Below are positions 1-5,183 of a stretch of DNA of 5,333 bases, piece by piece. Numbering within the stretch: the stretch's first letter is position 1; the number at the start of each line of letters is the position of its first letter. Source of the stretch: an uncultured Ardenticatenia bacterium. Its GTDB lineage: Bacteria; Chloroflexota; Anaerolineae; Promineifilales; Promineifilaceae. Below the pieces are notes generated by a model, which worked only from the letters and a program-made list of their open reading frames with translations, was not told where the DNA came from and searched no databases. Both the position numbers and the translations under genes were made by a program. The stretch spans positions 1 through 5,333 of the forward strand of contig CALLZA010000821.1 in the NCBI GenBank assembly GCA_937858165.1. Direction: 5' to 3'.

Positions 1-157
1 TTGTTCTGTTTGAGTTGTTTGTCTTTTGTTAGTATTCTATTGAGTTTCTGGCGTTGTGGTTGGCGTTGTTGATGTTGGTGTCGTTCGAGCTTTGTTCAAT
101 TCTTTGGCGGAGGTTCTCGTGTCGCTGTGTCTGTGGTTGATGTTTGTTTTTTTTTTT
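1..157. other. Non-biological read-through noise and T homopolymer
   Basis: This stretch lies outside the P7 primer and so cannot be part of the sequenced molecule. It is T/G-rich with almost no C or A structure and ends in a run of 11 T (147-157) directly against the P7 primer. That is the reverse complement of what a read shows after running off the end of a short fragment: adapter, poly-A, then random calls. It contains no credible gene; the apparent ORF at 56-307 runs from this noise through the adapter into antisense sequence of the protease gene. Very sure it is artefact, because the adjoining 66 bases match library oligonucleotides. Confidence 0.93.
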
Positions 158-223
158 CAAGCAGAAGACGGCATACGATATCTAGTACGGTCTCGTGGGC
201 TCGGAGATGTGTATAAGAGACAG
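158..223 (-). other. Illumina P7 primer + i7 index + Nextera read-2 adapter
   Basis: Positions 158-181 match the 24-nt P7 flow-cell primer with one difference (T instead of G at 179). Positions 182-189 are the 8-nt index CTAGTACG, the adapter form of Nextera i7 index N702. Positions 190-223 are the Nextera read-2 oligonucleotide, beginning GTCTCGTGGGCTCGG and ending in the 19-bp Tn5 mosaic end AGATGTGTATAAGAGACAG (205-223). The three parts lie in exactly the order and spacing of a finished library molecule. The mosaic end is here a library-preparation trace, not a natural Tn5/IS50 end. Genuine insert starts at 224. Confidence 0.98.
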
Positions 224-1077
224 CTACGATTCGCGCCGCCGCCGGCGAACATGCCCAGGCTGCTACCGCCGGCGAAGGCGGCATTGAGCAGGGTCATGGC
301 CGGATAGTCGGGATGATCGGCCGCCGGGGCGCGGAAAGCGTAAGTCAAATAGGCCGTGTCGCCGGGGCCGCCGACGACGACGCGCCGTTCGCCCAATTGC
401 GGCGGCTCGGCGCGGTGGATGGGCGCGGCCGGCTCGCCGGGGGCGGCGGGGCCGAACAGCTCGGCGACACGGGCCAGCATGGTCGCCGTGTCGAAGTCGC
501 CGACGACGACGGCGATGGCGTTGTTGGGCACGTAGTGGCGGCGGTAGTGGCCATAGAGGTCGTCGCGGGTCATCGATTGCAGGTCAGCCGTGTCGCCGAT
601 GACCTCATGATGGTAGGGATGGACACGAAAGGCGGCCGCGGTCAACTCCTCGTCCATGAGGAAGCGCGGTTCATTGGCGTACATGGCCCGCTCCTGCAAG
701 ATGACGGTGCGCTCCGATTCGACCTCATCCAGCGGCATCTCGGTGTTGAGCATCCGGTCAGCCTCCAGCCGCAGGCCGATGTCGATGCGGTCGGCGGGCA
801 TCGTCTCATAGTAGGCGGTGTAGTCCAACCAGGTGAAGGCGTTCCAGTGCCCCCCCTCGCGCGAGATCATGCGGTCGAGTTCGTCGCCGGGGAAGTCGGG
901 CGTGCCCTTAAACATCATGTGCTCGACCCAGTGTGAGACGCCGGTGCGGCCGGGTATCTCGTTGCGGCTGCCGACACGATACCAGACCATGAAGGTGATG
1001 ACCGGGGCGTGGTGCATCTCCTTCAGGATGACCGTCAGCCCGTTGTCGAGTCGCGTCTTGGTGACGACAGATGCCAT
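224..1077 (-). CDS. M16 family zinc metalloprotease, 3' end missing
   Basis: This is a pitrilysin/processing-peptidase (M16) protein, of which 284 codons are present out of the roughly 420 usual for a bacterial single-chain member. The N-terminal catalytic half is complete. The inverted zinc motif HxxEH is H49-W-V-E52-H53; the third ligand is probably E129 in the LQER segment, 76 residues on. The typical HPYHHEVIG stretch is at 153-161. The second (M16_C) domain starts near residue 172 with HYVPNNAIAVVVGDF (181-195) and breaks off after GGSSLGMFAGGGANR, so the R/Y substrate motif is not seen. No signal peptide or membrane segment is visible, so it is probably cytosolic or works with a second M16 subunit encoded beyond the contig. 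The ATG at 1077 is preceded by GAGGGAG (1085-1091) at 7 nt, which settles the start. The gene diverges from the S10 gene. Reading on past 224 gives 21 false residues, including CLLYTSPSPRD, which are adapter. Confidence 0.93.
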
Positions 1078-1084
1078 CTGGTTA

Positions 1085-1091
1085 CTCCCTC
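1085..1091 (-). promoter_or_regulatory. Ribosome binding site of the M16 gene
   Basis: GAGGGAG on the minus strand ends 7 nt before the ATG at 1077. It is a strong Shine-Dalgarno match at ideal spacing and fixes the start codon. Confidence 0.75.
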
Positions 1092-1093
1092 GT

Positions 1094-1120
1094 TAATCAC
1101 TTAGCTCTGGGGAGTGATTA
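1094..1120. promoter_or_regulatory. 8-bp inverted repeat over the M16 promoter, possible operator
   Basis: TAATCACT (1094-1101) and AGTGATTA (1113-1120) are perfect reverse complements separated by 11 nt. One arm covers four bases of the -10 hexamer and the other falls about +9 to +16 from the predicted start. That placement would suit a dimeric repressor blocking RNA polymerase. Alternatively the arms are simply chance or a weak leader hairpin. No regulator gene is present in the window to pair with it. Confidence 0.4.
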
Positions 1121-1125
1121 TAGCA
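1117..1125 (-). promoter_or_regulatory. Extended -10 promoter of the M16 gene
   Basis: On the minus strand the sequence reads TGCTATAAT: a perfect consensus -10 hexamer (1117-1122) preceded by the TGn extension (1123-1125). No good -35 hexamer lies 16-18 bp upstream, as is common when the extended -10 is present. The predicted transcription start is near 1110, giving a leader of about 33 nt that contains the ribosome binding site. Confidence 0.55.
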
Positions 1126-1147
1126 GCATATCGGTTTAGGCCGTTAA

Positions 1148-1216
1148 AGACCTGACAGATGGGCCGCCAACGCTTCTCCAGCAGGAATAAGACGTTGGCA
1201 GCCCCCTGTCAGGTCT
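1148..1216 (-). repeat. Palindromic intergenic repeat, type 1, copy A
   Basis: A 69-bp imperfect palindrome. The outer arms AGACCTGACAG (1148-1158) and CTGTCAGGTCT (1206-1216) are perfect complements. After a one-base bulge (A1159), 1160-1172 pairs with 1193-1205 with two mismatches, leaving a 20-nt loop. Read on the minus strand, 1190 to 1148 matches 3390-3432 of copy B at 34 of 43 positions, including the shared loop-side word GCTGGAGA and CGTTGGC. It lies between two divergent promoters and holds no ORF. It looks like a REP- or MITE-like dispersed element; no transposase or clear target duplication is seen. Confidence 0.8.
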
Positions 1217-1274
1217 GGGACGTTAGGTTGCCTCATCGCTACCCCTGTGCTTGAATTCGACCATTCCACACCCC

Positions 1275-1280
1275 GGAGAA
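1275..1280 (+). promoter_or_regulatory. Ribosome binding site of the S10 gene
   Basis: GGAGAA lies 6 nt before the ATG at 1287 and decides the start in favour of that ATG over the in-frame TTG at 1251, which has no comparable site. Confidence 0.7.
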
Positions 1281-1286
1281 CGTCCC

Positions 1287-2783
1287 ATGACCCCGTCCGA
1301 CGACAAAGCCCAACCCACTGCGACTGAAGGCAAGACCACCCCGCCGCCGCCACCGCCGGTGGACGTGCTGTCACAGACAGCCCACACGATCGTCATCAAC
1401 GGCGAGACCATCGCCTATACCGCCACGGCCGGCCGCCTCGTGCTGAAGGCCGAAGACGAGAAGGAGGGCGAGAAGCCCAAGGCGTCGATCTTCTTCGTCG
1501 CCTATACGCGTGACCGCGGGCCGGACGTGGACGAAGCGACCCATGCCGCCGCCCGGCCGATCACCTTTTCGTTCAACGGCGGCCCCGGTTCGTCATCGGT
1601 CTGGCTTCACCTGGGGCTGCTCGGCCCGCGGCGGGTGGTGCTGGAGGAGGACGGCCGCCCCGTGCCCCCGCCCTACCGCCTGGTGGACAACGCCTTTAGC
1701 CTGCTGGACAAGACCGACCTGGTCTTCATCGACCCGGTGACAACCGGCTTCAGCCGCGCCGTGCCGGGCGAGGCGGACAAACAGTTCCACGGCTTCAAGG
1801 CCGACATCGAATCGGTGGGCGACTTCATCCGCCTCTACGTCTCGCGCAACCATCGCTGGGCCTCGCCACGCTATCTCATCGGCGAGAGCTATGGCACGAC
1901 GCGCGCCGCCGGGCTGTCGGGCTACTTGCAGGAACGCCACGGGCTATACCTGAACGGCATCATGCTCGTCTCCGTCGTGCTCAACTTTATGACCGTCCGC
2001 TTTGCGCCGGGCAACGACCTGCCCTACCTGCTCTTCCTGCCCACCTACGCGGCCACGGCCCACTACCACGGCCGCCTGGGGCCGGACGCGCCGGGCGACC
2101 TGCCGGCGCTGCTGGCCGAAGTCGAGGCGTTCACCATGAATGAGTACGCCCTGGCGCTGCTGCGCGGCGACGCGCTGCCGGCCGAGGAGCGGGCGGCCAT
2201 CGCCGCGCGTCTGGCGCGCTACACCGGGCTGTCGGCCGACTACATCGAGCGCACCAACCTGCGCATCGACATCCACCGCTTCGTCAAGGAGTTACTGCGC
2301 GACCGGCGTCGGACGGTCGGCCGGCTCGACAGCCGCTACACCGGCATCGACCGCGACGCGGCCGGCGAGTACCACGAGTTCGACCCTAGCTACGCCCTCA
2401 TCCAGGGGCCATATACCGGTCTGCTCAATGACTACATCCGGCGCGAACTGCGCTTCGAGAGCGATCTGCCCTACGAGATCCTCAGCGACCGCGTCCACCC
2501 GTGGTCGTTCGACGAGCATCAGAACAGCTACGTCAACGTCGGCGAGACACTACGCCAGGCGATGAGCATGAACCCCCACCTGCGCGTCTTCGTCGCCAAC
2601 GGCTACTACGATCTGGCAACGCCCTATCTGGCGACGCGTTACACGTTCGACCACCTGGCGTTGGACGAGAGCCTGCGCGGCAACGTCAGCATGGCCCACT
2701 ACGAGGCGGGGCACATGATGTACATCCACGACCTATCGCTGGCCCAGCTACGCGACGACTTGGCGGACTTTCTAGACCTCTGA
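1287..2783 (+). CDS. S10 family serine carboxypeptidase-like protein
   Basis: A 498-residue alpha/beta-hydrolase of peptidase family S10, which removes C-terminal amino acids from peptides, usually best at acid pH. All key elements are present: the oxyanion and substrate-recognition motif NGGPGSSS at 98-105, the nucleophile in GESYG (S201, preceded by the carboxylate-sensing E200), the catalytic D442 in GYYDLATP, and H476 in EAGHMMY. Length is normal for bacterial members. A cap-like insertion lies between about 235 and 400. The N-terminus is hydrophilic with six prolines in a row (19-24) and has no hydrophobic core, so no signal peptide is visible and the protein is probably cytosolic, unlike the vacuolar or secreted eukaryotic enzymes. 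The ATG at 1287 is chosen for its GGAGAA site; an in-frame TTG at 1251 would add 12 residues. A weak TTGCCT/TTGAAT pair at 1228 and 1251 (17-bp spacing) is the only promoter candidate. The last codons, D-L-stop, lie inside the downstream palindrome. Exact substrate unknown. Confidence 0.93.
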   Translation: MTPSDDKAQPTATEGKTTPPPPPPVDVLSQTAHTIVINGETIAYTATAGRLVLKAEDEKEGEKPKASIFFVAYTRDRGPDVDEATHAAARPITFSFNGGPGSSSVWLHLGLLGPRRVVLEEDGRPVPPPYRLVDNAFSLLDKTDLVFIDPVTTGFSRAVPGEADKQFHGFKADIESVGDFIRLYVSRNHRWASPRYLIGESYGTTRAAGLSGYLQERHGLYLNGIMLVSVVLNFMTVRFAPGNDLPYLLFLPTYAATAHYHGRLGPDAPGDLPALLAEVEAFTMNEYALALLRGDALPAEERAAIAARLARYTGLSADYIERTNLRIDIHRFVKELLRDRRRTVGRLDSRYTGIDRDAAGEYHEFDPSYALIQGPYTGLLNDYIRRELRFESDLPYEILSDRVHPWSFDEHQNSYVNVGETLRQAMSMNPHLRVFVANGYYDLATPYLATRYTFDHLALDESLRGNVSMAHYEAGHMMYIHDLSLAQLRDDLADFLDL

Positions 2784-2808
2784 GGTTTGCGGCAAACCTC
2801 AGAGGTCT
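2774..2808. terminator. Perfect palindrome between convergent genes, likely two-way terminator
   Basis: Arms 2774-2790 (AGACCTCTGAGGTTTGC) and 2792-2808 are perfect 17-bp complements around a single G at 2791; a physical hairpin would have about 15 bp and a 5-nt loop. It sits exactly where the S10 gene (plus) and the YbaK gene (minus) converge. Each gene takes its last two sense codons and TGA stop (GAC CTC TGA) from one arm. There is no T-tract after either arm, so it is not a textbook intrinsic terminator. It begins and ends with the same AGACCT/AGGTCT hexamers as the type 1 repeats, which suggests it is itself a dispersed element serving as terminator. Confidence 0.65.
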
Positions 2809-3278
2809 GAAGCGACGTCGATCGGCCGCGCTCCGGTTAGTTTGATCAAGTCGGCCGCCGCCAGCCACAGTTGCAGCCCGCGCTTGCCGGCGCTGACGCA
2901 GATGCGATCCAGCCGCACGGCGGCGCGGTCGATATAGACGGTGAACCCCTTGTTGAGCAAGGTGACGGCCGAAATGCCTCCGACTTGCAGCCCGGTCAGC
3001 TCTTCGGCCTCGCGCTGGCTGGCCATCCTGATCTTCTTCGCGCCGACGGCCGCGGCCAGCTTCTTCAGGTCGAGCTGCGCATCGGACGGGATCATCACCA
3101 GCAGCGGCTTCTTGCCCGGCTCCGGCGGCAGCACGACCAGCGTCTTATACACGGCCGCCGGCGGCAGGTTGAGCAGCAGGGCAATCTCCAGCGCGTCGCG
3201 CATGTCGTCGGGATAGGTTAGTGCCTCGTAGGGAATGCGCTTCCCCTCCAGGGCGCGCATGGCTTGTGTCTTTTCCAT
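2799..3278 (-). CDS. ybaK: YbaK/EbsC-type aminoacyl-tRNA deacylase
   Basis: A 159-residue protein of the YbaK family, whose best known member hydrolyses Cys-tRNA(Pro) mis-made by prolyl-tRNA synthetase. It is a single-domain, cytosolic trans-editing factor. The family lysine is K45 in AAVYKTLVVLP (41-51). The central LQVGGIS segment is at 97-103 and the C-terminal VSAGKRGLQL signature at 128-137. Where the family usually has GGISP, this protein has GGISA (A104), a change near the substrate pocket. Length matches the family (about 155-160). The ATG at 3278 is chosen because GGTGAG (3288-3293) precedes it by 9 nt; a GTG at 3302 would add eight residues and has no such site. The gene converges on the S10 gene, its stop (2799-2801) lying in the shared palindrome, and diverges from the GH13 gene. 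No convincing -10 or -35 was found upstream. It could be another member of the superfamily (for example ProX-like Ala-tRNA(Pro) deacylase), but the signatures favour YbaK. Confidence 0.9.
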   Translation of the reverse strand: MEKTQAMRALEGKRIPYEALTYPDDMRDALEIALLLNLPPAAVYKTLVVLPPEPGKKPLLVMIPSDAQLDLKKLAAAVGAKKIRMASQREAEELTGLQVGGISAVTLLNKGFTVYIDRAAVRLDRICVSAGKRGLQLWLAAADLIKLTGARPIDVASDL

Positions 3279-3287
3279 AACGGTCAA

Positions 3288-3293
3288 CTCACC
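3288..3293 (-). promoter_or_regulatory. Ribosome binding site of ybaK
   Basis: GGTGAG on the minus strand, 9 nt before the ATG at 3278, decides this start over the upstream GTG at 3302. Confidence 0.6.
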
Positions 3294-3361
3294 CACGGTC
3301 ACGCAATCGACCGCGACGTTGTTGTGTGGTCAAATTAGTGGACAACTCTACAGCGTGCTAT

Positions 3362-3432
3362 AGACCTGACAGGTGGGTGGGCCGGAGCTTCATTTCCGCT
3401 GGAGAGACGTTGGCCGCCCACTTATCAGGTCT
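3362..3432 (+). repeat. Palindromic intergenic repeat, type 1, copy B
   Basis: A 71-bp imperfect palindrome. Arms 3362-3380 and 3414-3432 pair over 19 positions with one mismatch (C3370/A3424) and two G-T pairs. It starts AGACCTGACAG and ends TATCAGGTCT. It is the second copy of the repeat at 1148-1216, in opposite orientation, matching it at 34 of 43 positions over 3390-3432. The left arms have diverged more between copies, while pairing within each copy is kept, so the stem rather than the sequence seems conserved. Like copy A it lies between divergent genes, here ybaK and the GH13 gene. Confidence 0.8.
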
Positions 3433-3473
3433 AATCATCACGTTTAAGCTGAGCCATTATACCATCGACAGAC

Positions 3474-3479
3474 AGGTGA
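3474..3479 (+). promoter_or_regulatory. Ribosome binding site of the GH13 gene
   Basis: AGGTGA ends 4 nt before the ATG at 3484, a slightly short spacing. No other in-frame start is near, so the ATG stands. An AT-rich TTATAC at 3457-3462 could be a poor -10 but has no -35 partner and is too close to be convincing. Confidence 0.5.
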
Positions 3480-3483
3480 CAGG

Positions 3484-4956
3484 ATGAATGTAGTAACCCC
3501 CGATTGGGTTCGAGACGCCATCTTCTATCAGATCTTCCCTGACCGCTTCGCCCGTGACGCCGACGACGACAGCGCGGGCGCGGCGGGCCGGGGCGTGCAG
3601 TTCCAGGCGTGGGGCAGCCCGCCCACGTCCCACAGCTTCCAGGGCGGCAACCTGGCCGGCATCATCCAACGGTTCGATTACCTGGCCGAGTTGGGCGTCA
3701 ACGCCATCTACCTGAACCCCATCTTCGCCTCGGCCGCCAACCACCGCTACATTGCCCACGACTACTACCAGGTCGATCCGCTGCTGGGGGGCAACGCCGG
3801 CTTCAAGCGCTTCCTCGACGCCGCCCACGCCCGCGGCATCCGCGTGGTGCTCGACGGCGTCTTCAACCATTGCAGCCGCGGCCTGTTCCAATTCCACCAC
3901 TTGCTGGAAGTCGGTGCTGAATCCCCCTACGTCGACTGGTTCCACGTCAACGAGTGGCCGCTGAACGCCTACACGCCCGGCGAACACCCCAACTACGCCG
4001 CGTGGTGGGATATCGCCTCGCTGCCTAAGTTCAACACCGACAACCCGGCGGTGCGCGAGTTCCTGTGGGACGTGGGGACGCACTGGCTGGAGCAGGGCAT
4101 CGACGGCTGGCGGCTGGACGTGCCCGACGAGATCGACGACGACGCGTTCTGGCGCGAGTTCCGCCGCCGCTGCAAGGCGGTCAATCCCGACGCCTACATC
4201 GTCGCCGAGTTGTGGAAGCCGGCGCCGCGCTGGCTGAAGGGGGACCAATTCGACGCGCAGATGAACTACCTCTTCACCCGCGCCGTGCTGGGCTTCCTGG
4301 TCGGCCGCGACCTGGATCAAACACAGACGCGCACGATGGGCTACGGCCAGATTCCCCGGCTCGAAGGGGCCGGCTTCAACCGTGAACTGGACCACATCAT
4401 CAACAAGCTCTACCAGCCGGAGATCGCCTTTGCCCAATTGACCATGCTGGGCAGCCACGACACGCCGCGCCTGATGACGCTGGCCAACGACGATCCGCAG
4501 ACGGCGGCCCTGGCCTTCCTGTGCCAGATGACCGCGCCCGGCGCGCCCAACATCTACTACGGCGATGAGATCGGCGTCAACGGCCGCAGCGACCCCTACT
4601 GCCGCAAGGCGTTCCCTTGGCACGAGCCGGAGTCGTGGAACCATGACCTATTGGCCGAAGTGCGGCGGCTGAGCGCCTTGCGCCACCGGCTGGCGGCCCT
4701 GCGGCGCGGCGAGTTCCGCCCGCTGCACGCCGCGGCGCGCCTGGCCGTCTATGAGCGCCGTCTGGGCGACGAGCGCGTCGTCGTGGCCGTCAACGCCGCG
4801 CGGCGGGCAACGACCTTCCAGTTGCCGGCCGACTTTGGCCCGGCGCTGAACGAGGAAGCGGTCGGCGCGGCGCTGGGGCGGCCGTTGCGCGGCGGCCAGG
4901 TGGTGGAGATGCCGGCACGAAGTGGGCGCGTTTGGTCGTCGGCCGCTACATTGTAG
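3484..4956 (+). CDS. GH13 alpha-glucan hydrolase, neopullulanase/cyclomaltodextrinase type without N-domain
   Basis: A 490-residue alpha-amylase family enzyme that cleaves alpha-1,4 (and often alpha-1,6) links in maltodextrins, cyclodextrins or pullulan. All conserved GH13 regions are visible: DGVFNH (124-129), GWRLDVPDE with Arg210 and nucleophile D212, acid/base E242 in AELW, and GSHDTPR with H325 and D326. LPKFN (180-184) corresponds to the MPKLN region typical of subfamily GH13_20, as does QIFPDRFA near the start. The (beta/alpha)8 barrel spans about 10-400, followed by a beta-sandwich C-domain (about 410-490). GH13_20 enzymes usually have about 585 residues with an N-terminal CBM34-like domain that shapes the dimer and active site. 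Here the protein begins at TPDWVRDAIFYQIFPDRF, where that domain would end, and upstream lies only repeat B. No signal peptide is seen, so it probably acts on imported or stored glucans in the cytosol. The stop TAG (4954-4956) lies in the downstream palindrome. Exact specificity (neopullulanase, cyclomaltodextrinase, maltogenic amylase) cannot be told from the sequence. Confidence 0.92.
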   Translation: MNVVTPDWVRDAIFYQIFPDRFARDADDDSAGAAGRGVQFQAWGSPPTSHSFQGGNLAGIIQRFDYLAELGVNAIYLNPIFASAANHRYIAHDYYQVDPLLGGNAGFKRFLDAAHARGIRVVLDGVFNHCSRGLFQFHHLLEVGAESPYVDWFHVNEWPLNAYTPGEHPNYAAWWDIASLPKFNTDNPAVREFLWDVGTHWLEQGIDGWRLDVPDEIDDDAFWREFRRRCKAVNPDAYIVAELWKPAPRWLKGDQFDAQMNYLFTRAVLGFLVGRDLDQTQTRTMGYGQIPRLEGAGFNRELDHIINKLYQPEIAFAQLTMLGSHDTPRLMTLANDDPQTAALAFLCQMTAPGAPNIYYGDEIGVNGRSDPYCRKAFPWHEPESWNHDLLAEVRRLSALRHRLAALRRGEFRPLHAAARLAVYERRLGDERVVVAVNAARRATTFQLPADFGPALNEEAVGAALGRPLRGGQVVEMPARSGRVWSSAATL

Positions 4957-5020
4957 CGCGCGTCACCAGACTTGCGCACGGCGACGCCAGAGGCGCGAGT
5001 CTGGAGACTCGCGCTACAAT
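4950..5020. repeat. Nested palindromic repeat, type 3, at the end of the GH13 gene
   Basis: Arms 4950-4977 and 4993-5020 are 28-nt reverse complements with three mismatches around a 15-nt centre. The outer ends are ATTGTAGCGCG and CGCGCTACAAT. Each arm also folds on itself: GCGCGAGTCT (4993-5002) and AGACTCGCGC (5005-5014) are perfect 10-bp complements two bases apart. The GH13 stop codon is the TAG in the left end. It could act as a transcription terminator or mRNA end protector, but there is no T-tract. Its sequence differs from the type 1 and 2 elements, and it looks like a dispersed REP-like unit. Confidence 0.8.
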
Positions 5021-5059
5021 TCTGATGCTCCTCCTATATCGTCCGCTATCACAGGGGGC

Positions 5060-5065
5060 TATAAT
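5060..5065 (+). promoter_or_regulatory. Possible -10 box of a downstream gene
   Basis: TATAAT matches the -10 consensus perfectly and lies in a short non-coding gap after the type 3 palindrome. The predicted start near 5072 would give a leader of about 22-28 nt to the ATG codons at 5094 and 5100. No -35 hexamer or TGn extension is present, so support is partial. Confidence 0.35.
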
Positions 5066-5093
5066 TAGGGACGGATCAACACAGGCAAGAGAG

Positions 5094-5117
5094 ATGTTTA
5101 TGTCAACTGAGTTGCTC
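5094..5117 (+). CDS. Possible first codons of a truncated gene
   Basis: Eight codons, MFMSTELL, run into the adapter at 5118. Two starts are possible: ATG 5094, or ATG 5100 with GAGAG (5089-5093) 6 nt before it. The TATAAT at 5060 and the position after a palindrome that ends the previous gene make a new gene start plausible. Nothing can be said about function; the following residues LSLIHISEPTRPY are adapter translation. Confidence 0.25.
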
Positions 5118-5183
5118 CTGTCTCTTATACACATCTCCGAGCCCACGAGACCGTACTAGATCTCGTATGCCGTCTTCTGCTTG
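5118..5183 (+). other. Nextera read-2 adapter + i7 index + P7 primer (reverse complement)
   Basis: Positions 5118-5151 are the reverse complement of the Nextera read-2 oligonucleotide, starting with the mosaic end CTGTCTCTTATACACATCT. Positions 5152-5159 are CGTACTAG, the index as read (N702). Positions 5160-5183 are the reverse complement of P7, ending CCGTCTTCTGCTTG, here without mismatch. It is the mirror image of the block at 158-223 and carries the same index, so both ends come from one library. Genuine insert ends at 5117. Confidence 0.98.

Noticed and set aside
205..223. Tn5 mosaic end as a sign of a natural transposon
   Set aside because: It is joined to a Nextera primer, index and P7, and is mirrored at 5118-5136. 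This is in vitro tagmentation, and no transposase gene is present.
56..307. 83-codon plus-strand ORF at the left end
   Set aside because: It runs from read-through noise through the P7 and Nextera adapter into antisense protease sequence; its middle (FFFQAEDGIRYL) is adapter translation.
313..936. 207-codon plus-strand frame opposite the M16 gene
   Set aside because: Antisense shadow of the protease; the minus-strand frame carries HxxEH and the conserved downstream segments.
1148..1216. CRISPR array or tandem repeat formed by the AGACCTGACAG units
   Set aside because: The units form inverted pairs within single hairpins over 2 kb apart, with no regular repeat-spacer pattern.
1251..1286. TTG start at 1251 for the S10 gene
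   Set aside because: No ribosome binding site at suitable distance, while ATG 1287 has GGAGAA at 6 nt; the 12 extra residues show no family feature.
3457..4644. Long 395-codon open frame on the minus strand
   Set aside because: It is antisense to the GH13 gene. The plus-strand frame has all GH13 motifs, while the antisense translation is rich in V, A, G and R without any recognisable domain, as expected for a shadow frame in GC-rich DNA.
4946..5159. Small ORFs on both strands at the right end, including GSEMCIRDR and LIHISEPTRPY
   Set aside because: They are partly adapter translation and partly the type 3 palindrome; only the few codons from 5094 or 5100 to 5117 could be real.
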